Notes under the pieces: generated by a model
Told to the model about the DNA's origin: nothing
Seen by the model: the letters and a program-made list of their open reading frames with translations, nothing else
Databases searched by the model: none
Position numbers and translations under genes: made by a program
Source of the DNA: Shimia sp040225985
GTDB lineage: Bacteria; Pseudomonadota; Alphaproteobacteria; Rhodobacterales; Rhodobacteraceae
Reading direction: 5' to 3'
Length of the DNA: 64,000 nt
Assembly: GCF_040225985.1 (NCBI RefSeq)
Contig: NZ_JBBPEU010000003.1
Coordinates: 226,604-290,603, forward strand
Shown: piece after piece, positions 7,347 through 16,487 of the stretch
How positions within the stretch are numbered: the stretch's first letter is position 1
Layout: each line of letters starts with the position of its first letter

Positions 7347-8753
7347 ATGAGCGCAGACGCAGTTCTCCAGCTGATCAAAGACGAAGATGCGGCCTATGTC
7401 GACATCCGCTTTACCGACACCCGCGGCAAGCTGCAGCACGTGACCGTTGACGTCGATCTGGTCGACGAAGACTTCCTTGAAGAAGGCTTCATGTTCGACG
7501 GCTCGTCGGTTGCCGGCTGGAAGTCGATCGAAGCCTCGGACATGAAACTGATCCCCGACACCACGTCGGCCTATGTGGATCCGTTCTATGCCGAGAAGAC
7601 CATTGCGATCCACTGCTCGATCGTTGAGCCCGACACCGGCGAAGCCTACGAGCGCGACCCGCGCGGCACCGCCGAAAAAGCCGAAGCCTACCTCAAGGCA
7701 TCGGGCATCGGTGACGTCGCCTATATGGGCCCCGAGGCCGAATTCTTCCTGTTCGACGACGTGCGTTTCGAGAACAAGATCAACAAGTTATCCTACGAAG
7801 TTGATGCAATCGACGCATCGTGGAACACCGACACTGAATATGAAATGGGCAACATGGGCCACCGCCCGGGCGTCAAGGGCGGCTACTTCCCGGTGAACCC
7901 CATCGACGATGCACAGGACATCCGTTCGGAAATGCTCTCGACCATGAAGCGTCTGGGCATGAAAACCGACAAGCACCACCACGAAGTGGCGTCCTGTCAG
8001 CACGAGCTGGGCCTGATCTTTGACTCGCTGACCAAACAGGCGGACGAGTTGCAGAAATACAAGTACGTCATCCACAACGTTGCCCAGTCCTACGGCAAAT
8101 CGGCAACCTTCATGCCCAAGCCCATCTATGGGGACAACGGCACCGGCATGCACGTGAACATGTCGATCTACAAAGACGGCAAGCCGCTCTTTGCAGGCGA
8201 CAAATACGCGGACCTGTCGCAGGAAGCTCTGTACTTCATCGGCGGTATCCTGAAGCACGCGAAAACGCTGAATGCCTTCACCAACCCGTCGACCAACAGC
8301 TACAAGCGTCTGATCCCGGGCTTTGAAGCCCCCGTTCTGCGTGCCTACTCGGCCCGCAACCGTTCGGGTTGTGTCCGTATTCCGTGGGCAGAATCGCCGA
8401 AAGCCAAGCGCGTCGAAGCCCGTTTCCCCGATCCGTCCGCGAACCCCTACCTGTGCTTCGCAGCCCTGCTGATGGCCGGCCTCGACGGCATCCAGAACAA
8501 GATTGATCCGGGCGAAGCCATGGACAAGAACCTGTACGATCTGCCGGCGGAAGAGCTGGAAGGCATCCCGACCGTCTGCGGCTCCTTGCGCGAAGCGCTG
8601 GAAGCCCTGGAAGCGGATCACGACTTCCTGCTGGCCGGTGACGTGTTCACCAAAGACCAGATCGAAGGTTATATCGGCCTGAAGATGGAAGAGGTTGAGC
8701 TTTACGAGCACACCCCGCACCCCGTCGAATTCGGAATGTACTACAGCTGCTAA
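7347..8753 (+). CDS. glnA: Glutamine synthetase type I
   Basis: The 468 residues match the usual length of GS-I. Visible motifs are MFDGSSVAGW in the N-terminal beta-grasp part, the glutamate-binding and ATP motifs PEAEFFLF, KHHHEVASCQHE and NGTGMHVNMS, NPSTNSYKRL, RNRSGCVRIP, and the adenylylation loop tyrosine in NLYDLPAEE. It makes glutamine from glutamate, ammonium and ATP as a dodecamer in the cytosol. The adenylylation tyrosine and the adjoining glnB indicate GlnE/P-II control. A strong terminator follows. Confidence 0.98.
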   Translation: MSADAVLQLIKDEDAAYVDIRFTDTRGKLQHVTVDVDLVDEDFLEEGFMFDGSSVAGWKSIEASDMKLIPDTTSAYVDPFYAEKTIAIHCSIVEPDTGEAYERDPRGTAEKAEAYLKASGIGDVAYMGPEAEFFLFDDVRFENKINKLSYEVDAIDASWNTDTEYEMGNMGHRPGVKGGYFPVNPIDDAQDIRSEMLSTMKRLGMKTDKHHHEVASCQHELGLIFDSLTKQADELQKYKYVIHNVAQSYGKSATFMPKPIYGDNGTGMHVNMSIYKDGKPLFAGDKYADLSQEALYFIGGILKHAKTLNAFTNPSTNSYKRLIPGFEAPVLRAYSARNRSGCVRIPWAESPKAKRVEARFPDPSANPYLCFAALLMAGLDGIQNKIDPGEAMDKNLYDLPAEELEGIPTVCGSLREALEALEADHDFLLAGDVFTKDQIEGYIGLKMEEVELYEHTPHPVEFGMYYSC

Positions 8754-8790
8754 GAATAGCAGTCCGGAAAACCGGGACAGTGACACAGAA

Positions 8791-8818
8791 GGGCGCCTTT
8801 CGAGGCGCCCTTTTTCTC
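8791..8818 (+). terminator. Rho-independent terminator of glnBA
   Basis: GGGCGCCT, loop TTCG, AGGCGCCC, then a T-rich tail TTTTTCTC. It begins 37 nt after the glnA stop. From here to 9047 I see no further gene or RNA; a 74-codon frame there lacks coding character. Confidence 0.93.
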
Positions 8819-9047
8819 TTTGGGGTAAAGCTCCAAGTCTGCTGGGCGGGTCTGAGTGAGCTTTGGTAGCAAGTGCTCCAATGTCCGCTGTCAACAGCTT
8901 GCGACGATTGCCGTTTGCGCCTGAATAGATCACATGATATTTTTAAGCAGCTACGCAACTGGCGAGAATTTGATGGACAACCATCGGGAAGCGTAGTCTT
9001 CAGTTGGCCGTTCGCCTGGGCACCCACCGTCAAATCAGGGTGTTCTA

Positions 9048-10223
9048 ATGGTCAAAGCGAGATTTGCCTTATACCTACGTTACTGCGCTGGAAATAGCGT
9101 CGCTCTGACTTGCATTTGGATGCAACGGGTCGCTGTGCTTTGGCTCGCGTGGGAGCTATCCGAGTCAACCTTTTGGTCGAGTATTGTGCTTACCGCGCAG
9201 CTTGTTCCAACAGTCATCATTGGACCACTTTTTGGCGCAGTTGCCGACCGGGTCCGGGTCATCCCCGCGATGGTCACAGTTCAGCTTGTTCTGGCAGCCT
9301 TGACCACATCACTTGTCGCTCTTGCGCTCGCCGACCTCGTAACCGTTGGTGTTCTCATCGGTTTCGAATGTCTGATAGGGATAACTGTATCGGCTCATCA
9401 GCCGCTGCGTATGACCTTGGTACCTGCGCTTGTTCCCAAAACCTTACTGCCCAGAGCCATCGCCCTGGACTCGATGGTGTTTAACTTGACCCGTATGATT
9501 GGCCCGGCTCTGGCCGGGCTTCTCATTGTGATAATAGGTGTCCCGCCGGTTCTTCTCTTGGGCGCACTTGGAAATCTGGTGCTGGCAATGGTAATATGGT
9601 CTTTGAGGAACGACGTCTCGAAACCCTCAGCGTCCAGCGGCAATCTTCTCTCACAACTGCACAATGGCTGGACTGTCATCTGCGACAGCCACCGGGTCAC
9701 GAAAGCTTTTATGCTTACCGGCGTGTTCGGAATGGGTGGGCGTGCAGCGATCGACCTGTTTCCACTTTTTGCCGCGACGACCTTTGGTCGGGAGGCAGAT
9801 GGCGCTGGACTATTGCTTTCAGCCGCAGGGTTTGGGGCAGTCTGTGCCGCAGCGTTTATGGCCCTAAGCAAAAACCTTCCCAATCACATTGCTGAGTATC
9901 TTGGCATCACTGGCTTTGCCGCGCTTTTCCTCATGTCGCAAACCGAGAGTTGGTTGTTGGGATTGGCGTGTGCGGGAACCTTGGGCTGCGCAGCGTCCAT
10001 CGTCGGCGTAGCCAATCAATCAAAGATCCAGTTGTCGATTCCTGATGGCTTTCACGGACGCGTCATGGGGCTTTGGGTGCTTGTCGGTCTGGGTTCGACG
10101 GCTCTGGGTACAGCCGCCTATGGAACGATCTCGGACCTCACCAACCTGCGCGATGCTAGCGCAATACTCTCAGTCATAGGTATACTGAGTATTGGAGCCA
10201 TCTCTCTAAAGAACGGAGAATAG
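9048..10223 (+). CDS. MFS permease, EntS/MFS_3-like
   Basis: The 391-residue product is almost wholly hydrophobic with about 11-12 membrane segments. Between the second and third segments is the MFS loop GPLFGAVADRVRVIP, and the first half contains HQPLRMTLVPALVP, as in the MFS_3 (EntS-like) group. Substrate cannot be read from the sequence; relatives export siderophores, macrolides or other small compounds. It is transcribed alone, after the glnA terminator. Its GC content looks lower than that of glnA, so it may have been acquired. A recognisable ribosome-binding site before ATG 9048 is lacking, so the start is moderately sure. Confidence 0.85.
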   Translation: MVKARFALYLRYCAGNSVALTCIWMQRVAVLWLAWELSESTFWSSIVLTAQLVPTVIIGPLFGAVADRVRVIPAMVTVQLVLAALTTSLVALALADLVTVGVLIGFECLIGITVSAHQPLRMTLVPALVPKTLLPRAIALDSMVFNLTRMIGPALAGLLIVIIGVPPVLLLGALGNLVLAMVIWSLRNDVSKPSASSGNLLSQLHNGWTVICDSHRVTKAFMLTGVFGMGGRAAIDLFPLFAATTFGREADGAGLLLSAAGFGAVCAAAFMALSKNLPNHIAEYLGITGFAALFLMSQTESWLLGLACAGTLGCAASIVGVANQSKIQLSIPDGFHGRVMGLWVLVGLGSTALGTAAYGTISDLTNLRDASAILSVIGILSIGAISLKNGE

Positions 10224-10359
10224 AAGCGAATTGGCAGGCCCCGTTTGACGACATTCCAACAACGTACAGCATTGGTCGTTCTGGGCTCAAACCAGCCCCT
10301 CGCCGCATGCGCATCTTGCGCCCCCTTTCTCATTCCAGCGCGGCTGCTATGCTGCATCC

Positions 10360-10845
10360 ATGCCCACACTACTGATCATCTATCATTCCCGCACCGGTGG
10401 CAGCCGCCAGATGGCCGAAGCCGCTTTTGCGGCGGGAAAACCCGAGGGCGATGTGCGCCTGCTCAAGGCGGAAGAGGTTACGCCAGACGATCTTCTGGCC
10501 GCGAATGGCTATCTGTTCTGCGCGCCCGAAAACCTTGCCGCGCTGTCCGGCGTAATGAAAGAGATGTTTGACCGCTGTTATTACCCCGTGCTGGGACGGA
10601 TCGAGGGGCGGCCCTATGCCCAGATGATCTGTGCCGGATCCGATGGCGAAAACGCGGCGCGGCAACTGGCCCGCATTGCGACGGGTTGGCGGCTGAAAGA
10701 GGTACAGCCTGCGCTGATCCTCTGCACCCATGCGCAAACCCCCGAGGAAATCCTGGCCAAAAAGACCCTGACCGAGGCTCAGCTTGCGCCCTGCCGCGAC
10801 CTTGGACAGGCGCTGGCCGCCGGGCTTGCCCTTGGGGTGTTCTGA
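10360..10845 (+). CDS. Flavodoxin-like protein
   Basis: 161 residues opening with LLIIYHSRTGGSRQMAEAA, the FMN phosphate-binding loop of flavodoxin-fold oxidoreductases, followed by GYLFCAPENLAALSGVMKEMFDRCYYP, where NAD(P)H-quinone-reductase-like proteins bind the flavin ring. It is probably an FMN-binding electron carrier or reductase; its partner is unknown. It stands 43 nt from the convergent end of the N-demethylase-like gene. The 136 nt upstream (10224-10359) shows no gene. Confidence 0.8.
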   Translation: MPTLLIIYHSRTGGSRQMAEAAFAAGKPEGDVRLLKAEEVTPDDLLAANGYLFCAPENLAALSGVMKEMFDRCYYPVLGRIEGRPYAQMICAGSDGENAARQLARIATGWRLKEVQPALILCTHAQTPEEILAKKTLTEAQLAPCRDLGQALAAGLALGVF

Positions 10846-10887
10846 GCCGGAGATCTTTCTGGAAAAATCTTGCCCGTACAAAACACT

Positions 10888-11652
10888 CTAGAGAGTTTTG
10901 TCCCGTAGCACGTCTTCGCGAGCCACGACAAAGGTGTGGATCGAAAACACCACATAGCCCGTTTCCGGCAGGCGCAGGACCGATTGTTTTTCGCTGCGCA
11001 GATAGGGGCCGCTTTGCGATCCGGCGCCGATGCGGCGGGGTTCTTCCGCGCTGCGCGGCTGATGCAGCTCGGGATCCTGATACCACAGCGCGTTATAGCG
11101 CCAGAGAGGACGGCCGACGCGCACCCCGTCAAACAGGCGCTGCACGCGTTTGGCGATGTCCTGTGTATAATCCGCAACCGGAATGTGGATGCCGACAAGC
11201 GGTTGCAGGTATTTCTCGGACAGTTTCCAACTGGCGGGAAAACACAGAACCGCGCCCATCAGCACGTGTTCATCCCCCCGCTTGTCCAGAAGGCAGAAAT
11301 CTTCCTGCGCGATCCGGCCCAGCGTGCCAAGCGGGTCGTCCTTCAGGATCGGAACCTGCCGCCCATCGGGACAAGTCACCACATCCCCTTCACGCCTGAA
11401 TCCATTGTTTTCACGCGATAAAACCTGATCCAGAACGAGGTTCAGCAACTCCTGCGCCGCGGCCATGGACAACGGGTCAAGCGCCAGCACATCGTCGCGT
11501 TGTGTGGCCAAAAGCGCCTCGCGCCGCGCCATCTGGCCGGCATAGGCCTCGTCCACGATAATCCAGTCCGCCATGTCCAGCGGAGCAATCCCCGGCAGGC
11601 GTTTTTCTTCCAGAGCGTTGAAGGGAATGGCGGTTTGAAGGATCTTTGTCAT
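10888..11652 (-). CDS. Heme-dependent oxidative N-demethylase-like protein (DUF3445)
   Basis: 254 residues resembling the DUF3445 / HODM alpha-subunit-like family: MTKILQTAIPFNALEEKRLPGI at the start, LLNLVLDQVLSRE, VQEDFCLL-like segment (AQEDFCLLDKRGDEHVL), CFPASWKLSEKYLQPL with IHIPVADY, and RYNALWYQDPELHQPR, then SEKQSVLRLPETGYVVFSIHTF. Characterised relatives oxidatively demethylate secondary amines with heme. No reductase-like subunits accompany it here, so the electron path is unknown. It is divergent from dddP with 124 nt between them, suggesting joint control and a role in methylated osmolyte use; that is inference. Confidence 0.8.
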   Translation of the reverse strand: MTKILQTAIPFNALEEKRLPGIAPLDMADWIIVDEAYAGQMARREALLATQRDDVLALDPLSMAAAQELLNLVLDQVLSRENNGFRREGDVVTCPDGRQVPILKDDPLGTLGRIAQEDFCLLDKRGDEHVLMGAVLCFPASWKLSEKYLQPLVGIHIPVADYTQDIAKRVQRLFDGVRVGRPLWRYNALWYQDPELHQPRSAEEPRRIGAGSQSGPYLRSEKQSVLRLPETGYVVFSIHTFVVAREDVLRDKTL

Positions 11653-11776
11653 GTCCTTTTCCTAACCGCCCGCGCCCACAAGCGCATTCAAAAAAGACCA
11701 TTCCCGCGTCGGTTTCAGACAGGACGGGCCTGATTCTGCCTTTCAGGATGGCAGACAGGCCATTAGGGAGGCAGCC

Positions 11777-13120
11777 ATGCGCGACTATCACCGAGATATC
11801 CGCAAGATCGACCCGACACGGGGGGATCGCACCGGAGACAACACCCCCAACGATCAGGACCGGATCGAGATCGGACCGACCCGTCTGGCGCTTGGGGAAT
11901 GGGCCGAGGCGGGATTGCAGCTGCCCGACCTGCAGGCCATGCGCAAGTATCGCTGGGAACGGCTGACCCGGCATATCGTGGATCGCGATTATGCCGGCCT
12001 GTTGGTGTTTGACCCGCTCAACATCCGCTACGCAACCGACTCGACTAATATGCAGCTTTGGAACACGCATAACCCGTTCCGCGCGCTATTGCTTTGTGCC
12101 GACGGGTACATGGTGATCTGGGACTACAAGAATTCGCCCTTCCTCAGCCAGTTCAATCCGCTGGTGCGGGAACAGCGCGCGGGCGCGGACCTGTTCTATT
12201 TCGACCGTGGTGACAAGGTGGATGTGCAGGCGGACGTGTTTTCCAACGAAGTGCGCAAGCTGCTTGAAGAACACGCCCCCGGCAACAAGCGGCTGGCGGT
12301 CGACAAGATCATGATCCACGGGCTGCGCGCGTTAGAGGCGCAGGGGCTGGAGATCATGGAGGGCGAGGAACTGACCGAGAAATGCCGATCGGTCAAGGGG
12401 CCGGATGAGATTCTGGCGATGCGCTGTGCCAGCCATGCCTGTGAAACTGCCGTTTTCGCGATGGAACAGGCCGCCCGCGAAGGTGTACCGCGCGGCGACA
12501 TGAGCGAGGACGACATCTGGGCGGTGCTGCATGCCGAAAACATCCGGCGCGGAGGTGAGTGGATCGAAACCCGCCTTCTGTCTTCCGGGCCGCGCACCAA
12601 CCCGTGGTTTCAGGAATGCGGGCCGCGCATCGTGCAGAATAACGAGATGGTCAGTTTTGATACCGATCTTGTCGGCTCTTACGGGATTTGCATCGACATT
12701 TCGCGCAGTTGGTGGATCGGCGACCAGAAACCGCGCCCCGACATGATCTATGCCATGCAGCACGGGGTCGAACATATCATGACCAATATGGAGATGCTGA
12801 AACCCGGCGTGAACATCGAAGAGATCAGCCGAAACTGTCACAGGCTGGATGACCAGTTTCAGGCGCAGAAATACGGCTGCCTGATGCACGGGGTGGGCCT
12901 GTGCGATGAATGGCCGTTGATTGCCTATCCCGACAAGATGGTCGAGGGCGCGTTTGATTACGAGTTGGAACCGGGCATGGTGCTCTGTGTCGAGGCGCTG
13001 GTCAGCCCCGAGAACGGCGACTTTTCCATCAAGCTCGAGGATCAGGTGCTGATCACCGAGGACGGTTATGAAAACCTGACCACCTACCCGTTCGACCCGC
13101 GCCTGATGGGGGAAATGTAA
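11777..13120 (+). CDS. dddP: DMSP lyase DddP (M24 peptidase fold)
   Basis: 447 residues, the length I recall for roseobacterial DddP. The pita-bread M24 fold is present, and several stretches agree with remembered DddP sequence: FDPLNIRYATDSTNMQLWNT, ENIRRGGEWIETRLLSSGPR, FDTDLVGSYGICIDISRSWW, CLMHGVGLCDEWPLIAYPDK and FSIKLEDQVLITEDGYENLT. Metal ligands would be the aspartates in SFDTDL and CIDIS, the His of MHGVG and late Glu residues in LCVEA and IKLED. The enzyme cleaves dimethylsulfoniopropionate to dimethyl sulfide and acrylate. AGGGAGG lies just before the ATG. A plain Xaa-Pro peptidase is unlikely given the long identical stretches. The gene is single, without dddA/C or a transporter next to it. 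Confidence 0.93.
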   Translation: MRDYHRDIRKIDPTRGDRTGDNTPNDQDRIEIGPTRLALGEWAEAGLQLPDLQAMRKYRWERLTRHIVDRDYAGLLVFDPLNIRYATDSTNMQLWNTHNPFRALLLCADGYMVIWDYKNSPFLSQFNPLVREQRAGADLFYFDRGDKVDVQADVFSNEVRKLLEEHAPGNKRLAVDKIMIHGLRALEAQGLEIMEGEELTEKCRSVKGPDEILAMRCASHACETAVFAMEQAAREGVPRGDMSEDDIWAVLHAENIRRGGEWIETRLLSSGPRTNPWFQECGPRIVQNNEMVSFDTDLVGSYGICIDISRSWWIGDQKPRPDMIYAMQHGVEHIMTNMEMLKPGVNIEEISRNCHRLDDQFQAQKYGCLMHGVGLCDEWPLIAYPDKMVEGAFDYELEPGMVLCVEALVSPENGDFSIKLEDQVLITEDGYENLTTYPFDPRLMGEM

Positions 13121-13129
13121 CCGGTTCGT

Positions 13130-13663
13130 CTAGGGCAGGAAACGTGCCAGACGGTCGCGCACCACCAGAACCGAGCGTGACCGGCTATAATCGTGAAGGC
13201 GCGCCAGCGGCACCCAGGCAAGTGCGTGGGATTCATCGGACACGGTGAAATCCGTGCTTTCGGCGCGGAACAGAAAGCGCACGTCATAATGCAGATGCGC
13301 CGCTTCGCGCGCGTTGGCGGGAATTTCGTGGATATCGACGTCGAACACCGCATCCGACACAAGATGCAGACGCGCAAGGCCGCTTTCCTCGCAAGCTTCC
13401 TTTTCGGCCACCGCCACCGCATCGCGCAGCCCATCGCAATGGCCACCAAGTTGCAGCCACAGGTCCAGCTTGGCGTGATGGGTCAGCAAGACCGATTGCA
13501 TATCCGGCGACAGCACAAACGCCGAGCCCGTCACGTGACCAGTTTCCGGATTGCGATCAAAGGCTTGCGGTTCGCTCTTCACGAAAGCCGCAAGCCGGTC
13601 CCATGCGTCGGCATCCCGTGCCGTGTCGGGTGCATAGCGCCCAATGCCCTCGATCACGTCCAT
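13130..13663 (-). CDS. NUDIX hydrolase
   Basis: 177 residues with a NUDIX fold: VTGSAFVLSPD, LQLGGHCDGLRDAVAVAEKE, ACEESGL, then LHYDVRFLF. The box is degenerate: the canonical Gx5Ex7REUXEEXGU lacks the first Glu and has KEACEESG in place of REUXEEXG, though the catalytic EE pair survives. It would hydrolyse a nucleoside diphosphate linked to some X; the substrate cannot be assigned. It is convergent with dddP, 9 nt between stops. Confidence 0.88.
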   Translation of the reverse strand: MDVIEGIGRYAPDTARDADAWDRLAAFVKSEPQAFDRNPETGHVTGSAFVLSPDMQSVLLTHHAKLDLWLQLGGHCDGLRDAVAVAEKEACEESGLARLHLVSDAVFDVDIHEIPANAREAAHLHYDVRFLFRAESTDFTVSDESHALAWVPLARLHDYSRSRSVLVVRDRLARFLP

Positions 13664-13707
13664 GGTGGCGCTGCCCTTCGCTCAGATCGCGGTCCGGTCT
13701 TTCCAGC

Positions 13708-13986
13708 CTAGCGTGGCCGTGGCGCCGGGCGATGGATCGGCGGTGCGGGCGCAATCGGGTGCACGGGACGCCCTGGAGGTTTGGCGATGGGCGGCACGGG
13801 CTTGGCCGGTGGGCGTCCATGCGACGGCGGGGGATAGGGCCGGTAATAATCGTTCCACATCATCGAGTCATAATAGACCCCAACCGAGGCCCCGCCATAA
13901 ACGGACGCATCATCGCAGCTGGCCAGAAACAGGCTGGACGCGGTAAGTACGCCGATCGCCATGGCTGATTTTCGAAACTGTCTCAT
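13708..13986 (-). CDS. Small proline-rich lipoprotein
   Basis: 92 residues with a lipoprotein signal peptide ending in LFLASC, the Cys near residue 24 being the lipidation site. After a short tyrosine/glycine part (GGASVGVYYDSMMWNDYYRP) the tail is low-complexity proline-rich with PPIAKPPGRPVHPIAP. I recognise no enzyme domain. It is probably anchored in the outer membrane or its periplasmic face. It lies 12 nt downstream of the next secreted-protein gene and may share its transcript. Confidence 0.78.
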   Translation of the reverse strand: MRQFRKSAMAIGVLTASSLFLASCDDASVYGGASVGVYYDSMMWNDYYRPYPPPSHGRPPAKPVPPIAKPPGRPVHPIAPAPPIHRPAPRPR

Positions 13987-13998
13987 CCCTGCTCTCCC

Positions 13999-14562
13999 TT
14001 ACCGCGCCGACCGGAAACTGTCATAGATTGCGTTCACATCGTCCAGAACGGCGGGATCGTGCCCGGCCTCAAGAACCGTGACGGAAAACGCCATCCGGGG
14101 GCCAGGAATGTCGATCAGCACCGCCGTGAAATGCACGGTCTTGCCATTGCGCCGGCCGGTTCCGGCGACGCGCATTGCCGGAAACCCTGCAATTCTGCGG
14201 CGTTCGCTGCTGGAGACCTCGGCATCCCTGACCAGATGCGGCCCGATCTCGGACATATAGGCAAGGCCCTGTTCGAAACTCGACACCTGGCGTGGCGCGA
14301 TAAAGCCGACGAACACATCGTCCATGCCTTCCGGCGTCAACCCGATCAGGCGCGGCACCTCGCGGGGTGTGTCTTCTTGCGGGGCCTGAAGGTTGCGCGC
14401 GCCGCCGACACGCACATTCCAGAAATCGGGCACGTCCAGTTGAAACAGGGCCTTCCCCTGATCCTTGTAGATGACGGGCGTGCCGGACAGCGCCGGAAAC
14501 GCCGCAAACAACGAGATCGCGGCGGCCATAACCCCCCGTGATATCGGCCTGAACAGGGTCAT
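13999..14562 (-). CDS. Secreted protein of unknown function
   Basis: 187 residues with an N-terminal signal peptide (GVMAAAISLFAAFPALSG, cleavage likely after LSG). The mature part contains LFQLDVPDFWNVRVGG, RVAGTGRRNGKTVHF and PGPRMAFSVTVLEAG, reminiscent of small periplasmic beta-sheet proteins. No family recognised. GAGGA precedes the ATG. Confidence 0.75.
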   Translation of the reverse strand: MTLFRPISRGVMAAAISLFAAFPALSGTPVIYKDQGKALFQLDVPDFWNVRVGGARNLQAPQEDTPREVPRLIGLTPEGMDDVFVGFIAPRQVSSFEQGLAYMSEIGPHLVRDAEVSSSERRRIAGFPAMRVAGTGRRNGKTVHFTAVLIDIPGPRMAFSVTVLEAGHDPAVLDDVNAIYDSFRSAR

Positions 14563-14615
14563 GAAAAATCCTCCTGATGAAACTGGGTCAACTGTAACGC
14601 TTTCACCGCGCCTGT

Positions 14616-14948
14616 CTACTCGACCCGCAGCACACCGTCGGTGATATCACCGCGCGTGCCAAGGAAACGCACCCTGCCCGCATCATGAAACACCTCGTAG
14701 CAGGCCCAACCGTCTGCGGGGGGCCATTGGCTGCAATAAAGATCGTCGCGAGCGTCCCAATACCCCCAACTCTCGCGTCCGGCATCATACAGCGTGCGCC
14801 CCGAGGGGCGGAAATCCTGCCATCCAGAGGCATAGTCCACCACCCTGCCCCGCAGCAGCGCCGAGATCTCGTCCGTGGTCAGTTTCTGCCAGCCGTCCGC
14901 CTGCACCGCGCTGGCCAGCGCCATCAAAAACAGGGCAATCCGTCCCAC
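14616..14948 (-). CDS. Small secreted protein, two-cysteine
   Basis: A GTG at 14948 is chosen since AGGAGG lies 6 nt before it and it yields a signal peptide VGRIALFLMALASAVQA. The 110-residue product has a mature part with TDEISALLRGRVVDYASGW, GRTLYDAGRESWGYWD, YCSQWPPADGWACYEVF and a final VLRVE. The spaced Trp residues and the two Cys suggest a small periplasmic disulfide-bonded domain. It is divergent from purB. The frame stays open upstream antisense to purB, but that part is not coding. Confidence 0.75.
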   Translation of the reverse strand: MGRIALFLMALASAVQADGWQKLTTDEISALLRGRVVDYASGWQDFRPSGRTLYDAGRESWGYWDARDDLYCSQWPPADGWACYEVFHDAGRVRFLGTRGDITDGVLRVE

Positions 14949-15026
14949 CCGACACCTCCTGCCTTGCTGTTCGAGCCCTTGCAGTTTAAACCGCGCGCAA
15001 CTTCTTTTTCTACACAAGGCCGTGAC

Positions 15027-16331
15027 ATGATCCCTCGCTATGCCCGCAAAGAGATGACCGACATCTGGGAACCCGCCACCAAGTTCAAAATCTGGTACGA
15101 GATCGAGGCCCACGCCTGCGATGCGATGGCCGATCTGGGCGTGATCCCGCGGGAAAATGCCGACGCTGTCTGGAAAGCGAAAGACGTGGAATTTGACGTC
15201 GCCCGCATTGACGAGATCGAGGCCGTCACCAAACATGACGTCATCGCCTTCCTCACCCACCTGGCCGAACATGTCGGCAGCGAAGAGGCGCGTTTCGTGC
15301 ATCAGGGCATGACCTCGTCGGACGTGCTCGACACTTGCCTGAACGTACAGCTGGTGCGCGCTGCCGATATCCTGCTGGGCGGCATGGACAAGGTGCTGGC
15401 CGCGCTGAAGAAACGCGCGCTTGAGCACAAAGACACCGTCCGCGTGGGCCGCAGCCACGGTATCCACGCCGAACCCACTACCATGGGCCTGACCTTTGCG
15501 CGCTTCTATGCAGAGATGGATCGCAACAAGAACCGTCTGGAAAAGGCTCGCTGGGAAGTGGCCACCGGCGCGATCTCGGGTGCTGTCGGAACCTTCGCCA
15601 ATATCGACCCGGCGGTTGAAGAACACGTCTGTGAAAAACTGGGCCTGCGCCCGGAACCGATCAGCACGCAGGTGATCCCGCGTGACCGTCACGCGATGTT
15701 CTTTGCCACGCTGGGGGTGATTGCCTCGTCGATCGAAAACATTGCCGTGGAAATCCGCCACATGCAGCGCACCGAGGTGCTGGAAGGCGCGGAATTCTTC
15801 TCGATGGGTCAGAAGGGATCGTCGGCGATGCCGCACAAGAAAAACCCGGTGCTGACCGAGAACCTGACCGGTCTGGCACGTCTTGTGCGCATGACCGTGA
15901 TCCCCGCGATGGAAAACGTGGCGTTGTGGCACGAGCGCGATATTTCGCATTCGTCCGTTGAACGCGGCATCGGCCCCGACGCCACCGTGACGCTGGACTT
16001 TGCCCTGCATCGTCTGGCGGGCGTGGTCGACAAGATGCTGATTTTCCCCGACAACATGCTGGACAACATGAACAAGTTCCCCGGCCTCGTGATGTCGCAG
16101 CGCGTGTTGCTGGCGCTTACCCAGGCCGGCGTGAGCCGCGAAGACGCCTATTCCATGGTGCAACGCAACGCACTAAAGGTTTGGGAAGAACGTCTGGATT
16201 TCCGCGAACTGCTGTTGGCCGATGACGAGGTCGTCGCGGCTCTCGGGGTCGAGGGCATCAACGAGAAATTCGACATGGGCTATCACACGAAACATGTCGA
16301 CACGATCTTCAAGCGGGTGTTTGGCGAATAA
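15027..16331 (+). CDS. purB: Adenylosuccinate lyase
   Basis: 434 residues from MIPRYARKEMTDIW, the normal bacterial length; upstream in-frame codons are antisense to a secreted protein and are left out. Motifs are FVHQGMTSSDVLDT, GRSHGIHAEPTTMG, the signature loop GSSAMPHKKNP, and WHERDISHSSVER. It acts in purine synthesis, cleaving SAICAR and adenylosuccinate with release of fumarate. GTGACATG is the start region; the ribosome-binding site is weak (AAGG). A terminator follows. Confidence 0.97.
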   Translation: MIPRYARKEMTDIWEPATKFKIWYEIEAHACDAMADLGVIPRENADAVWKAKDVEFDVARIDEIEAVTKHDVIAFLTHLAEHVGSEEARFVHQGMTSSDVLDTCLNVQLVRAADILLGGMDKVLAALKKRALEHKDTVRVGRSHGIHAEPTTMGLTFARFYAEMDRNKNRLEKARWEVATGAISGAVGTFANIDPAVEEHVCEKLGLRPEPISTQVIPRDRHAMFFATLGVIASSIENIAVEIRHMQRTEVLEGAEFFSMGQKGSSAMPHKKNPVLTENLTGLARLVRMTVIPAMENVALWHERDISHSSVERGIGPDATVTLDFALHRLAGVVDKMLIFPDNMLDNMNKFPGLVMSQRVLLALTQAGVSREDAYSMVQRNALKVWEERLDFRELLLADDEVVAALGVEGINEKFDMGYHTKHVDTIFKRVFGE

Positions 16332-16355
16332 GACCGCCCCCTGACAAAAACTTAG

Positions 16356-16386
16356 AAAGGCCGGTGCACCCTGCATCGGCCTTTTT
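16356..16386 (+). terminator. Rho-independent terminator of purB
   Basis: AAAGGCCGGTGCA, loop CCC, TGCATCGGCCTTT (one G-U pair), then a T-run. It separates purB from the small secreted peptide genes. Confidence 0.9.
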
Positions 16387-16487
16387 TCATGGGGTGCGCT
16401 GACGGTTTTGTGAACGTGGTTCCCTCGCCCACTCGGTTGAAGACGCTATTTCCCAGCTCACAGAAGTTGTGCCTAAAGGAGACACCC

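Noticed and set aside
8873..9097. 74-codon frame before the MFS gene
   Set aside because: No ribosome site, overlaps the MFS start, and composition is not that of a protein.
14949..16163. Upstream extension of the small secreted gene antisense to purB
   Set aside because: The GTG at 14948 has a good ribosome site and signal peptide; the upstream part is a shadow of purB.
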